Assembly (NCBI GenBank): GCA_963383645.1
Contig: OY726560.1
Location: 64,373,058-64,437,057, forward strand
DNA from: Muscardinus avellanarius
Lineage: Eukaryota > Chordata > Mammalia > Rodentia > Gliridae
Reading direction: 5' to 3'
Length of the DNA stretch: 64,000 nucleotides
The notes beneath the pieces are model-generated. The model did no database searches. It saw only the letters and a list, made by a program, of their open reading frames with translations, and was not told the DNA's origin. Position numbers and translations under genes: made by a program. Every line of letters begins with the position of its first letter. The first letter of the stretch is position 1. Shown piece by piece: positions 42,867 through 54,399 of the stretch.

Positions 42867-43239
42867 AAAACGTTCTTAATGACCCTTTTCCTGCCAACCA
42901 CCCTGAGAAACTTTCCTCCCAATTCCTTCTCCAAACCTACACTTAGTCACAGTGGCTGTGTTCAATTGCAAATACCTCTGCTACTGGATCCTGGCTAAGT
43001 TCTCCTCACCCTCAAATTCTCAGCTCAAACATCTTGTCCCCCCTCCTACCCTGTACAGCTGCAGCATCCCTCTTGCTGCTGACCCAGTCTAAGCCCTTGC
43101 CACATCCTACACTGCTTCTCACCTTTATCAATTTCGTTTGGTCAGAAGGTCTTCAAGGACTGGGGCAAGGTGTTTATGTTTGTATTTCCAGTCCTAGGAT
43201 AAAGTATGCCATCAAATATGTGTTAAAAAAATGTTACTG

Positions 43240-43672
43240 AGCCAGGCGTGGTGGTGCACACCCATAATCCTAGTTCTTTGGAGACCAAGACAGAAGGATT
43301 GCAGGTTGGCGATCAGCCTTAGCAACATAGCAAGACTCTGAGCAACCTAGTAAGACCTTGTCTTTTTTGTTTCTTTGTTTTGTTTTTGCGGTACTGAGGA
43401 TGGGACCCAGGGGTGTTCTGCCTTCGAGTTATGCCCCCAGCCCTATTTTTCATTCTTTATTTTGAAACAGGGTCTCACTGAGTTGCAAAGGACCTCACCA
43501 AGTAGCTGAGGCTGTCTGCTAACCATGATCTTCCCATCTCAGCCTCCCAAATGCTGGGATTACAAGCATGCGCCACTACACCCAGGTAAGACCCTGTTTT
43601 TAAACAAAAAGTAAAAAAAAGGCTGGGGGTGTAGCTCCTAGACAGAATGCTCCTGGGTTCAATCTTTAGTAG
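43240..43672 (+). mobile_element. SINE with an opposite-strand SINE inside
   Basis: Outer left arm 43240-43361, outer continuation 43586-43672 (accctgtttttaaac, then ID arm). Tail becomes (CG)n(CA)n. Confidence 0.85.
43362..43585 (-). mobile_element. Inner type A SINE, inverted
   Basis: Target GTAAGACCTTGT (43350-43361) against GTAAGACCCTGT (43586-43597): inserted in the last bases of the host left arm, opposite orientation. Confidence 0.9.
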
Positions 43673-43676
43673 TGCG

Positions 43677-43716
<40 letters not shown>
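43673..43716. repeat. (GC)n(CA)n alternating purine-pyrimidine tract
   Basis: Seven CG steps followed by CA units, strictly alternating; grows from the SINE tail. Confidence 0.93.
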
Positions 43717-43719
<3 letters not shown>

Positions 43720-43735
43720 TCACACACAGAGTTTC

Positions 43736-43946
43736 TTTGTGTGTGTGTGGTACTGGGGATTGAACCCACGGACATTCTACCTCGGAGCTATACCCCCAGC
43801 CCTATTTTATTCCTTTATTTTGAAACAGGGTCCCACTAAGTTGCAGATGGTCTCACTAAGTAGCTGAGACTGGCTGCGAACCTGGGATCCTCCTGTCTCA
43901 GCCATCCAGGTACTGGGATTACAAGCATGTACTACCATGCCAGGCC
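43736..43946 (-). mobile_element. Type A SINE with short (GT)n tail
   Basis: tggtactggggattgaaccc to accatgccaggc; target ACACACAGAGTTTCT near 43721 against ACACACAAGGTTTCT near 43947. Confidence 0.88.
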
Positions 43947-43995
43947 ACACACAAGGTTTCTGAATGAATGAATGAGTGAATGAATGAATGTATTC

Positions 43996-44765
43996 TATTC
44001 TAGTATTATGCATTTGCTGTCTGTGGTCTTGGCTGCTCCATCGTGCAGGGCACACTGAGTCCCACATGACGTACCATTGATCAAGGCACCCATTTCACAC
44101 AAAGAATGTGTAGGGAGAGCTGTGGCCCTGGGATCCTCTGGTCATGTCACAGATTGTACCATCCAGAAGCAACTGCCTCCTGGGCAGAACAGCCTACTGG
44201 GTTCTTGGCTAAATATTCAGCTCAGAAATAATTCTCTGAGGCGCTGCGTCCCCTGAAGGGAGCACCTATGAGTCTGGAAATCAAGGGTTGGGAGTAGGAA
44301 TGCCTACAGCCATCACTTCCCATGATCCACTGGGGCACTCTGTGCTCTCAGCTCCTTATCCAGGCTGCAGTGATGTTCTCATGCCCAAGGGGACCAGAGG
44401 GCCTCACGAAATGCAGGCTGCAGCTGCCTCTGGGACATGCCAGACTCCTTGTGTCTAGGAGACAGCAGACAAGAAAGGAGTTACTATCTGGGCCGCTAGT
44501 CGGCAGGAGGAGGAAGGACCTCTCTTGTACAATGAAGCAGAGAAGAAGCCCTGTGGGTCCTAGGTGGTCTTCTCCTATACTCTTATGGACTAGTGACTTT
44601 GACCCAAGAGACCCCCCAGTGGCCTGGTGAAAATGGTTTGAGAATTGTGCTGCAGCCAGAGATGCTTTCTGATGGATTCTTTTTCCTTCCTGCTCTGTCT
44701 TCCTGGGTGGTATTCTTGAACTATATACAGTCTCAAGTTTATTTTTCACAGGGAGCTACCTCAGT
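43996..44765. other. Low-repeat sequence, nothing recognised
   Basis: Open frames of 102 and 133 codons overlap on opposite strands (44322-44749) without motifs. I do not call a gene. Confidence 0.45.
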
Positions 44766-44767
<2 letters not shown>

Positions 44768-44823
<56 letters not shown>

Positions 44824-45007
44824 TACTGAGAATTGAACCCAGAGGCACTCTACCTCTGAGCTATACCCCCAGATTGATTTTATTTCTTATTTAGAAACAG
44901 GGTGTTGCTAGGTTGATGAGAATCTCACTACTTGCTGAGGCTGTCCTCCAACCTGAGATCCTCCTGTCGCAGCCTCTCAAGTACTAGGATTACAAGCTTC
45001 CTAAGTA
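44768..45007 (-). mobile_element. B1-ID SINE with (GT)n tail
   Basis: GT run 44768-44821, then attactgagaattgaaccc; left arm ends about 45007. Confidence 0.88.
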
Positions 45008-45269
45008 CCCGACTTCTTTTGTAAGTCTTTTGCACTTCTCATTCAACCTGACTATCTGCTTCTCTGAGGACAAGATGCCCATGTTGTCTTTTTCATGGGC
45101 ATCTGCTTCTGAAGAGGCTTCCTAGAGCCAGTGCGGTAAGAATCAAAGCTAAGGCCAAGAGTGGACTTTCAGGCCTGTGGGCAGCTTGCTACATGCCTTC
45201 TGCTCATTCTGGGTCTGGCTCCAAGGAAGCTGTGTTTGTCTTTGGGTTGGCTTAATTGGCAAATGTCAC

Positions 45270-45860
<591 letters not shown>

Positions 45861-45929
45861 TAATGACAGAATGATGAAGCTAAGCCCTTCCTTTCTACTA
45901 AAGAGCTAGAATGTTAGAAATGAAACTGA

Positions 45930-46147
45930 GCCAGGCGTGGTGGCGCACGCTTGTAATCCCCGCATTTGGGAGGCTGAGACAGGAGAATCACACAGGTTCG
46001 AAGCCAGCCTTAGATACTTAGTGAGGCTCTCAGCAACTTAGTGAGACCCTGTTTCCAAATAAAATATAAAATAAGTCTGGGAGTATAGCCCGGAGGTAGA
46101 AAGCCCCTGTGTTCTACCCCCAGGACCACCACACACAAAAAAGGAAA
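45930..46147 (+). mobile_element. B1-ID SINE, type B
   Basis: gccaggcgtggtggcgcacg, gtatagcccggaggtagaaag. Target GAAATGAAACTGA (45917-45929) against GAAATAAAACTGA (46148-46160). Confidence 0.93.
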
Positions 46148-46160
46148 GAAATAAAACTGA

Positions 46161-46603
46161 TATTTTTTTTTCTACTGGAGATTGAATCCAGGATGGTATG
46201 CTACCTATGAGCTACACTCATAGCTCTATTTTATTATTGATTGATTGATTGATGGTACTGGGGGTGAAACCCAGGGGCTTTCTGGCTTTCTACCTCCAGG
46301 CTATACTCCCAGACCTATTTTATATACTTCATTTGGAAACAGGGACTCACTAAGTTGCTGAGAGCCTCACTAAGTGGCTGAGGCTGGCTTCAAACCTGTG
46401 CGATCCTCCTGTCTCAGCCTCCCAAGCGCGGGGATTACAAGCGTGCACCACCACGCCTGGCTACTATTTTTATTTTGAAACAGGGTCTTGCTAAGTTACC
46501 GAGGGACCCCGCTAATGTGCGGAGGATAACTTCAAACCTGCAATCCTTCTGTCTCAATCTCCCAAGTACTGGGGTTACAGATATGTGCCACCACACCCCT
46601 GCT
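46161..46603 (-). mobile_element. SINE carrying another SINE in its linker
   Basis: Outer ID arm 46170-46228, outer left arm 46466-46603 (older form). Inner type B copy between, same orientation. Confidence 0.83.
46235..46462 (-). mobile_element. Inner type B SINE with (TTGA)n tail
   Basis: TTGA units 46236-46252, ggtactgggggtgaaaccc (a 'tttctggc' repeat follows) to ccaccacgcctggc. Confidence 0.88.
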
Positions 46604-46765
46604 GCCGAGGAATTTAACTTTTCCTGAGGCCATTTCTATGGAATGACCTGCCATTTGTGTAAATGTGACGGATATGGACACAAGCAAGAAGCCCGCCCAC
46701 TGGCCTGCCAGGGTCTGGGTGCTCACTGTGGCACAGAACAGCCACACCACATGGCTACCAAACTG

Positions 46766-47185
46766 TCTTAGCCCATTCCTGCTGCCAGAACAGAATACCT
46801 TAGTTTGAGTCATAAATGAGCAATGAAAATTTATTTCCCACAGTTCAGGAGGCCCAAGATGATGGTGCCAGGAGATTTAGTGTCTAGTGGGATTCTGTTC
46901 CTCACAGATAATGTCTCCTTGCTGTGTCTTCCTGTAGAGAAAGATAAAGAGGGCAAACAGGCTTCCTCAGGCTACTCCATAAGGGCACTAATCCCATCCC
47001 TAAGGGTGAGCTCTTGGAAATAACCACCTTTCACTGACAACTCCTCTGAACACCATCCCCCACATCTTAATGAGCTTTGGAGAAGCCCTGACATTCTGAC
47101 CACAGCACCAGTCTTCCACAGAACCAGGTTCTGTTTCCTACCACCTGCCAAGGTCAGCACTTTGGTGTCTTATCTACCTGTTTCC
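46766..47185 (-). mobile_element. MaLR-type solo LTR, reverse
   Basis: cttagcccattcctgctgcc, gaaaatttatttcccacagttc, aggaggcccaagatgatggtg and gggcactaatcccatcc are reverse-strand landmarks of MaLR LTRs. Confidence 0.65.
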
Positions 47186-47189
47186 CTAA

Positions 47190-47572
47190 TACCAGACTCA
47201 CCCGCCACCTTCTTGGACAGAAGTGATTTCATTTGCTGAGGTGATGGTGTAATTAGAGGAGGAATGCGGTCCTGCCTTTAGGTGTCTCCTTCACGGCTTG
47301 GTAACCTTTCTCTGCTAACTGTTCTTAAGTGCCTTGTTTTCTGCAGCTGCCTCATGAAATGGAAAAGAACTTTAATGTCTTAAAAGGAAAATATTATTGA
47401 TATGGAAACTAGGATGAAAGAATTACTTCAAATTGTTTCTGATGTTTGAGAAATTCAGATCATGGTAAAGTTGAGGATCTTTGTATTATTTTTATCATTG
47501 AAAAAGTGTAAGAAGAAAATCTGTAAATTAAAAAAAATCTTCTATTCAGAGATTATAGTGACTGGCTCTTCC
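47190..47572. other. Low-repeat AT-rich sequence
   Basis: Nothing recognised. Confidence 0.5.
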
Positions 47573-47752
47573 GCAGTACTTTTTGTTTTTGTGATGCTGG
47601 AGATGGAACCCAGCTCTTTTTATTTTTATTTTTTTGTTTTTTGGAAACAAAATCTTGCTAGTTGCTGAGAGCCTTGCTAAGTTGCTGAGTCTGGCTGCAA
47701 ATCTGCAATTCTCTGGTCTTTGTTTTCCAAGTACTGGATTACAGGGGTCCTA
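47573..47752 (-). mobile_element. Old B1-ID SINE
   Basis: gatgctggagatggaaccca (ID arm shortened) and aatcttgctagttgctgagagc. Confidence 0.78.
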
Positions 47753-47816
47753 AGAAGTGCTTTTTAGAAACCTGGATTTATGATAAGATAGAAGAAGTAA
47801 AATATTGGGTAAAAAG

Positions 47817-48204
47817 TGTCACATTGAAATTGAGTTGGGAGTCACAAAGGAGGCAAACAGCCAAGTTATTAAAGGCCTCTTTAAATGAAACCTGGAACCT
47901 TTGGGTGAGGTCTGCCGACTATGGGGGAAGGAACCAATAAGCCAGCAGCAGAGTCACACGGTCAGCAGAGTCACGGGGCAGAGAGGAAATGGGTATTTAT
48001 GTAGCTGGGTCTTGGGGTGGGGCTAGCGGCCGGTCCTCTCACGACATCTGGAGTCTCCGGGCATCTGGAGTCTCCGGGCATCTGGAGTCTGCCCCAAGAT
48101 GTCCAGAGTCTCACAGTGTCCAGAGTCTCATGATGTCTCTATTTCTGGCTTCCGGGGTTCCACCTCCTGTCCCATGAGGGGAGAAGAAAGGACCCAGCCT
48201 ATCA
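47817..48204 (+). mobile_element. Solo LTR, copy 1 of a local pair
   Basis: Starts TGTCACATTGAAATTGAG, ends GACCCAGCCTATCA; flanked by AAAAG at 47812-47816 and 48205-48209. 5-bp duplication (6 bp if the final A is counted in it) and TG...CA ends indicate an endogenous-retrovirus LTR. Holds three 17-bp repeats (gcatctggagtctccgg) near 48044-48091. No interior sequence. Confidence 0.8.
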
Positions 48205-48242
48205 AAAAGGAGACAAAGTGAGAAGAAAAGAAAAGAAAAAAA

Positions 48243-48457
48243 AATATATATATATATATATGGTACTAGGGGTGGAATCCAGGGACTTTCTACCTCAGGC
48301 TATACTCCCAGACCTATTTTATATTTTATTTGGAAACAGGGTCTCTAAATTGCTGAGAGCCTCACTAAGTAGCTGAGACTGGCTTCAAACCTGTGCAATC
48401 CTCCTGTCTCAGCCTCTCAAGCGCAGGGATTACAAGCGTGTACCACCACACCTGGCT
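48243..48457 (-). mobile_element. Type B SINE with (TA)n tail
   Basis: TA run 48243-48260, ggtactaggggtggaatcc to ccaccacacctggc. Confidence 0.9.
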
Positions 48458-48485
48458 GAAAAATATATATTTTATATCTAGAAAC

Positions 48486-48676
48486 AGCTGGATGTGGTGG
48501 CACACACTTCTAATCCCAGCACTTGAGAGGCTGAGACAGATTTGAAGCCAGCCTCAGCTATTTAGGCTCTCAGCAACTTAGTGAGGCTCTGTTTTTAAAG
48601 AAAGTATAAAAATAGGTCTGAGAGTATAACCCATAGGTAGAAAAGCCCCTGGGTTCCATCCCCAGTACCACAAAAA

Positions 48677-48715
<39 letters not shown>

Positions 48716-48718
48716 ACA
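48486..48718 (+). mobile_element. Type B SINE with (AAAT)n tail
   Basis: agctggatgtggtggcacac; small deletion in left arm; ID arm gtataacccataggtag; AAAT units 48676-48718. Confidence 0.88.
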
Positions 48719-48737
48719 AACTCTAGAAACTTCATAC

Positions 48738-48930
48738 ATTTTTTTGCGTGTGTGGTGCTGGGGATTTAGCCCAGAGGAATTCTTAACTCTGAGCTCCACC
48801 CCCAGCCCTATTTTTTATTCTTTATTTTGAAATAGAGTCTCACTAAGTTGTTCGCCAGCCGTGAACTTGCCATCTTCCAATGTCAGCCTCCCAAATACTG
48901 GATTATAAGCGTGTGCCACCATACCAGGAT
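48738..48930 (-). mobile_element. Type A SINE
   Basis: gtgtggtgctggggatttagcc to gccaccataccagg; left arm missing part of the middle. Confidence 0.85.
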
Positions 48931-48959
48931 AAACTTCATAATCTTTAACACCACTGTTC

Positions 48960-49480
48960 AGGATCTGTTCTGCCTTAAGTACAAACCTCTGATGGGCCCA
49001 CAGTCTTAATCACAATGGCCCCTTTCTGCACCTGAGATTCCAGAGATGCTTAGTAAACCAAGGATCCATAAGGAAGGTCAAGGTCAGGTGGCATCTAGCC
49101 AGCACTCATCTATGTCAGGACATGAGGATTCTGAGGAGGTCCAGACCTCCACCCCTGCTGTGCTCTTCTACCCACCTGCTAATTTGGATCCTATTAAATA
49201 AGGACTGTAAAACCCCAAAAGGCCTCTCACATTCTCAAGGTGGCCCGTGTTCTCCCTTGAATGTGTATTCTCACTTTCTTAAATAAACCTGTGTCTTTGT
49301 CTCTGGCATGTGCTGAAATTATCTGCCACAAAAGCCAAGAAACCCAAGGTCCAGAGGTGAGTGTTCCTTCCCCAGTCCTGGGATCTCCTTTGGACTCTAC
49401 ACAGAATTATTGTGATTCCCAGGATAAGATGTATATGGCTGAAAAAAGGAATCATATGCCTTAAATAAACTAGATTTATC
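48960..49480 (+). mobile_element. Possible ERV LTR piece
   Basis: Order resembling an LTR: cctattaaataagg (TATA-like, 49191), cccgtgttctcccttgaatg, cttaaATAAAcctgtgtctttg, then tgctgaaattatctgcc. Ends are not defined. No retroviral gene found nearby. Confidence 0.4.
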
Positions 49481-49860
49481 ATGTTTGGGCTATCAGATCT
49501 TATTTTTATTATGTATCACACAATTGGCATAGAACAAAACTAGACCTAGGGGCCCAACTAATTTTCTCTAATGAACAAATACTCCTATACAATTTATATA
49601 ATGATGAATCAGATGAACGATTTATAATTAAAGTGAGTAAACTCCAGGCCCTAAACAAATGTGCTCTGTATATTAAATAAACAATTCTGTGTTTTACATG
49701 CTTTGAAATTAAAGTTTACATTCCAAAAAGTGTGTATTTATTTTTTAGGACAATCCAGACGCTCCCCCCCAAAAAAAACCCCCACATGATGAAGTCTCAG
49801 GAAGCTTCCTTTCTGCAGAAAGCATAGCAATGACCATGCCTGTGCACTGTGCGCACAAAC
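49481..49860. other. AT-rich low-repeat sequence
   Basis: Nothing recognised. Confidence 0.5.
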
Positions 49861-49862
49861 AT

Positions 49863-50452
49863 TTCCAGCCAGACGTGATGGTCCACACCTCCCACACTGG
49901 GTGGCTGAGATAGGAGGATTGCAAGTTCTCAGCCAGCCTCAGCAACTTAGTGAGATCCTCTGCAACTAATAAGACCCTGTTTCAAAATAAAAAATAAAAT
50001 AGTGTAACATTGAAATTGAGTTGGGGGTTGCAAGGGAGGCAAAACTGAGCAAAGGAGTGTGTGAAAAGGCACTTTTTAAATTTGTACAAAGGACTGTGAG
50101 ATCAGGCACTTTTTAAATTTGTGCTCCGGGGGAAGATCTGTTGACCTATATTAGGAAGCCTATCAGTTAGCAGAGTCGCACCCAAGAAAGGAATTGAGGA
50201 TATTTAGGTAGCCAAGGTCTGGGAGTGGTGGCTAGTGAGGCCGGAGAATGCAGCTCCTCTTGAAGTCGGCCTCCTCTGAAGTCGGCCCTGTCTCTCCTTC
50301 TGTTTTCCTGGGCTTCAGGGCCTCCTGTCCCAGCTGCAGGGTCCTGTGAGGAGAGGTCCAGGGGACCCAACCTATCAAATAGGGCTGGAGAGGTAGCTAA
50401 GAGGTAGACTGCCACCGGGTTCATTACCCTCCCCTCCTCCCACACACACACG
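49863..50452 (+). mobile_element. B1-ID SINE split by a solo LTR
   Basis: Left arm 49863-49997 and linker; ID arm 50383-50440 (ggctggagaggtagctaagag) on the far side of the LTR. Confidence 0.88.
50003..50377 (+). mobile_element. Solo LTR, copy 2, inside the SINE linker
   Basis: TGTAACATTGAAATTGAG to CCCAACCTATCA; target AATAG at 49998-50002 and 50378-50382. Same family and orientation as 47817-48204. Private duplications: ggcactttttaaatttg twice (50080-50125) and ctgaagtcggcc-like units (50258-50287). Confidence 0.85.
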
Positions 50453-50454
50453 AT

Positions 50455-50734
50455 GTCTTTCTTCCTGAATGACTCTTTGTTCTTACTACTGCCAAGATTA
50501 CTGGAATGAAAATATTTTTTTTTAGGTCACCTCTTTATTAATGACTAGTACTCAGTGTAATAGGATTTTGCCCCCAAGTATCAAATCAATTCTGACCTGT
50601 AATTTTAACAAAGACAGATTCAAAGTGTTTATATTTCCATGTTCTACTTAATCATACCATTATAGTTGAAAAGTATATTTTTCCCTAATAAATGGTTCTT
50701 TTTCTCTGTTCTGTCCTCTAACCTTTCTTTTCTT
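50455..50734. other. Low-repeat AT-rich sequence
   Basis: Ends in TTTTC units that are the tail of the next SINE. Nothing else recognised. Confidence 0.5.
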
Positions 50735-50953
50735 TTCTTTTCTTTTTTTTTTTGTGGTACTGGGGATGGGACCCAAGGGCATTCTACCTCTGAGCTACAT
50801 CCCTGGCCCTATTTTTTATTCTTTATTTTGAAACAAGATCTCACTGAGTTGTAAAGGGTCTCGCTAAGTAACTGAGGCTGTCCACGAGCTGTGATTTCCC
50901 TGTCTCAGCCTCCCGAATGCTAGGATTATAAGTGTGCACCACCACGCCTGGCT
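50735..50953 (-). mobile_element. Type A SINE
   Basis: gtggtactggggatgggaccc to accaccacgcctggc. Confidence 0.9.
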
Positions 50954-50997
50954 TCTTCCTCCCTTTTAAAAAAATTCCTTCAACAAAACAAGTGAAG

Positions 50998-51205
50998 CTG
51001 CCAAGTACAGTGGCACATGCTTGTAATCCTAGTACTTGGGAGGCTGAGACAGGAGGATCTCAGGTCTTAGTGAGGCCCTTCACAACTTAATGAGAACTTC
51101 TTTCAAGATAAAAAATAAAAAATAGGGCTGAGAGTATAGCTCAAAGGTAGATTACCCCTGGGTTCAATTCCCAGTACTACTACTACCACTAATACTACTA
51201 CTAAT
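50998..51205 (+). mobile_element. B1-ID SINE with TACTAC/AATA tail
   Basis: gccaagtacagtggcacatg; left arm shortened (aggtcttagtgaggcccttc); tail tactactaccactaatac. Confidence 0.85.
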
Positions 51206-51332
51206 AATAAGTGAACCTGTGCAGGAGGGACAGGTGCTGCAGGCTCCAGGCCATGCACTTTGCATCTCAAAAAATCTAAAGTATGGAAAGTTAATTTTGG
51301 TCTGGACCAGAGAAGATGGGGAGTTCTGGAAT

Positions 51333-51415
51333 GCTGGGAGTATAGCTCAGAGGTGGAATGTTCCTGGGGTTCTATCCCCAGTAATACACTTTCTCTCTCC
51401 CGCACGTACACGGGT

Positions 51416-51462
<47 letters not shown>
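51333..51462 (+). mobile_element. Lone ID arm with (CA)n tail
   Basis: gggagtatagctcagaggtgg...ggttctatccccag, then CT and CACG and a CA run 51417-51462. No left arm upstream. Confidence 0.82.
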
Positions 51463-51464
<2 letters not shown>

Positions 51465-52140
51465 TGAGCTAGTTTGTATTTTGGACGCACTAAGTTTGAA
51501 ATATCAGTGGGTGATGGGAACGAGGGCAGTTGTATGTGTGTATGTGTAAGTCTGGAACTCAAGGGGAAGGATCTGCAGGTACAGATTAGTGGTTGAAACC
51601 AAAAGAAAGAATAAAATTACCTGTGATTGCTTTGGGGAAATGTGCAGTACAAGAGGAGCAGTGAGTAGGAATGGGTCTTTAGAAACAGCAACATCTAAAG
51701 GATGGTTAGAACAAAGAGAAACTCAAGAAGAAGACAGAAAAACAATGGACGGAGGGGTCCAGATGCCACTGGAGAGGTCATTGTCCTGGGTGTTAAAGGA
51801 GCGACTCTTTCAAGGATAAGAACAGGGGTATCCAAAGGAGAAGTAGAACAATTTGAAATACATTCATCAGCTTTGACAATCGGAGCTCCTTTGAAGACAG
51901 AGTGGTGAGAGCAGGAGCTAGAGGAGGCCGAGGTCACACTACACAGGCTTGAGGGGGACAGAGCTCCATCAGGTGACCAAGTGTGTTTAGAGGAAGTCGA
52001 GGGGAAGAGAGGTCAGCGAGGAGCTCATGGACTGGGGGAAAATGGAGATTAAGAGGTTCTTGAAGTTGAAAAACTGGTACAACAAAAATGAGTTTTTCTA
52101 AGAGCTAGACTCTGGAGAAAGAAGAATATGGCAGTTTAAG
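51463..52140. other. Purine-rich low-repeat sequence
   Basis: Short frames only (up to 80 codons), overlapping on both strands; nothing recognised. Confidence 0.45.
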
Positions 52141-52143
52141 ATT

Positions 52144-52322
52144 TCAGCTGGGTGCAGTGATGCACGCCCGAAATCACAGTACCTTAGAGGCTGAAACCAG
52201 AGGAATGCAGGTTTGAGGGCAGCCTTAGCAAGACCCTGTTTCAAAACAAAAAACCAAAAAAGTGCTGAAGATGTTGCATTCCAGGTAGAATGCTTCTGGG
52301 TTTGATCCCCAATACAAAAACC
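52144..52322 (+). mobile_element. Old B1-ID SINE
   Basis: cagctgggtgcagtgatgcac; left arm missing a middle segment; ID arm gatgttgcattccaggtag. Confidence 0.78.
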
Positions 52323-52419
52323 AATGAAAGGTTTTGGGTATGAAAATAATCCTGGCTGACAAGACCTAAGGTAAGGTCCTAGAAGTCTGTACAGAGATTA
52401 AGTGATTAAGTTTAAAGAG

Positions 52420-52640
52420 GTCAGCGGAGTATGATGGCGCACGCTTGTCATCTCAGTACTTGGGAGGCTGAGACAGGAGGATCGCAGGTTTGTGGACAGC
52501 CTCTGCTACTTAGTGAGGCACCCTGCAACTTAGTGAGAGACTGTTTCAAAATAAAGAATTAAAAATAGGGCTCGGGTTATAGCTCAAAGGTAGAATGCCC
52601 CTGGGTTCCATCCCTGGTACTGCCAAAGGAAAAAAAAAAG
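52420..52640 (+). mobile_element. Type A SINE
   Basis: gtcagcggagtatgatggcg to gttatagctcaaaggtagaatg. Confidence 0.9.
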
Positions 52641-52664
52641 TGATGATAATTGGTTAACTGCTAA

Positions 52665-52850
52665 TCTTTTTTGGGTGCCTATGTATTTTGTGATGCTCTT
52701 CTAAGTTCTTTGTATACATTTAAACCCAACAGGGTAACTACTAATATTTTTCCTAGTTTACACATGAGAAAACTTAAACATGGGATAATTGAGTAAATAG
52801 CTTAAAGGCACAATGTCATTAAGTGGTCGATCCAGGGCTGAGAGTCAGGC
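52665..52850 (-). mobile_element. MIR fragment
   Basis: gtgatgctcttctaagttctttg, cctagtttacacatgagaaaac, cgatccagggctgagagtcagg: reverse-strand MIR. Confidence 0.72.
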
Positions 52851-53003
52851 ATGCCATCCCAAGCCCCCATGCAGGCACTATCATGTGATTAACAAGCAGC
52901 TGTCCATCTCATTCTTTTCCATCCATCTTTCCCCTCCCATCCCCTGGCTGGAGTTCTTGTTGGTTTTTCTATTATTTTTATTTTTGTTTGTATGTTTATT
53001 TTT

Positions 53004-53195
53004 ATGGTACTGGGGATTGAACCCATGAGCATTCTACCTCCAAGCTATACACAGAGCCCTATTTTTTTTTTATTCTTTATTTTGAAACAGGGTCTCACTA
53101 AGTTGCAGAAGGCCTCACTAAGTTACTGAGGCTGTCCATGCACCTATGATCCTCCTGTGTCAGCCTCCCACGTACTGGGATTACAAGCGTGCGCC
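53004..53195 (-). mobile_element. Type A SINE
   Basis: tggtactggggattgaaccc to acaagcgtgcgcc; 5' end blurred. Confidence 0.87.
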
Positions 53196-54050
53196 CCTCC
53201 AGCTCCAAAGCCTGGCATGGTGTCTCACACACAGCAGCCACTCAGCAATGACTGCAACTGTTGGTCAGGAGCTGGTGGGCAACACAACTTACACTCCTTT
53301 ACAAAGCAATTCATTTTGCACAGATTATAGAGTCTCATGTGACCTCAGCCCTGAGAGATTTGGCAGGTCCTGTTTCCCCCACTGATGGTGAGGTGAGGGA
53401 CGAGAGTTGGAGCTGGGGGAGGAAGCTATGACAGCTGGAAAGGAAGCCTTCCATCCCTGATGAATGAAGAAACTCTGGGAAAAGGACATGAAGACCACGT
53501 GGACCAGCATGTTCTCAGGCTTCAACACATGGAACCCATGGGGAGTGTGCTCCCTGTAGACAGGGAGCTTAAGCAACCGAGGAGACAAGTTGTAAGCCAA
53601 AATCAGGAACAAATATGAATTCTCTGTTTCTGCCTATGCTATGAGATATGAATATTAGCTTATATTTGTCAATTTCATTCAACCATTCAACCATGATAAT
53701 AAACTGAGCTCCTTGAAGGCAGATACAGACCTTTATTGGTGGGTTCTAGAACCTAGCACAGCATCTTACAAACTGCACAAACTGAAGATTGTAATGGAGG
53801 AGTAAAATAAGAAAACTGGGCATTGGTCCTATACCCTACTTATGCACATATTGCATAATTAATTCAATTTAATTGAATACACATCTACTTAATGTCTAGT
53901 CCCATATCGAGCTAAGCTCTTAAAAGATAAAGGAAGTAGCAAATACATCTACATATTTCTGTAGTTTTTCATAAGTTGATGGAAAGTAACATGTGTATGT
54001 GAACAAGTATTAGGGGCCCATGAATGAACGAATTAATTAATTTATTTATT
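53196..54050. other. Low-repeat sequence with an L2-like piece
   Basis: 53695-53790 (aactgagctccttgaaggcag, ctagaacctagcacagcatc) resembles an L2 3' end. No exon supported. Confidence 0.5.
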
Positions 54051-54055
54051 TATTG

Positions 54056-54258
54056 TGGTACTGGGGATTGAACACAGGGGCATTCTACCCCAAAGCTACA
54101 CCTCCAGCCCATTTTTATTTATTGTTTTGAAACAGGGTCTCACGAGGTTATTGAGAATCTTGCTAAATTGCAGAGGCTAATCTTGAATCTGTGATCCTCC
54201 TGCCTCAGCCTCCTGAGTACTGGGACTCTAGGCAAGTACCACTGCACTACGCTGAGCC
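54056..54258 (-). mobile_element. Older B1-ID SINE
   Basis: tggtactggggattgaacac to accactgcactacgctg; left arm of older form. (TTTA) units precede it. Confidence 0.85.
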
Positions 54259-54399
54259 CATGGAGTTTTACAATTATTTTATACATCTTCTCCCACAAGG
54301 TGCTCTGTTCTGGAGTAAATAGATATCTGTTTAGAGTACAATTAGAATAATCCTTGTATCAGCCTGTCTCTCAGTCCTACAATAATCCAATAATCGGAC

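Larger units (their letters stand above)
42890..43995 (+). mobile_element. Probable L2 3' end split by SINEs
   Basis: 42890-43235 carries L2-like 3' landmarks (gactggggcaaggtgtttatg, gtatttccagtcctagg) and 43960-43990 has the (TGAA)n end typical of L2. SINEs lie between. Confidence 0.5.

Noticed and set aside
47817..50377. Two LTRs as ends of one provirus
   Set aside because: Each has its own different target duplication, and copy 2 interrupts a SINE; the DNA between holds SINEs and no retroviral genes that I can see.
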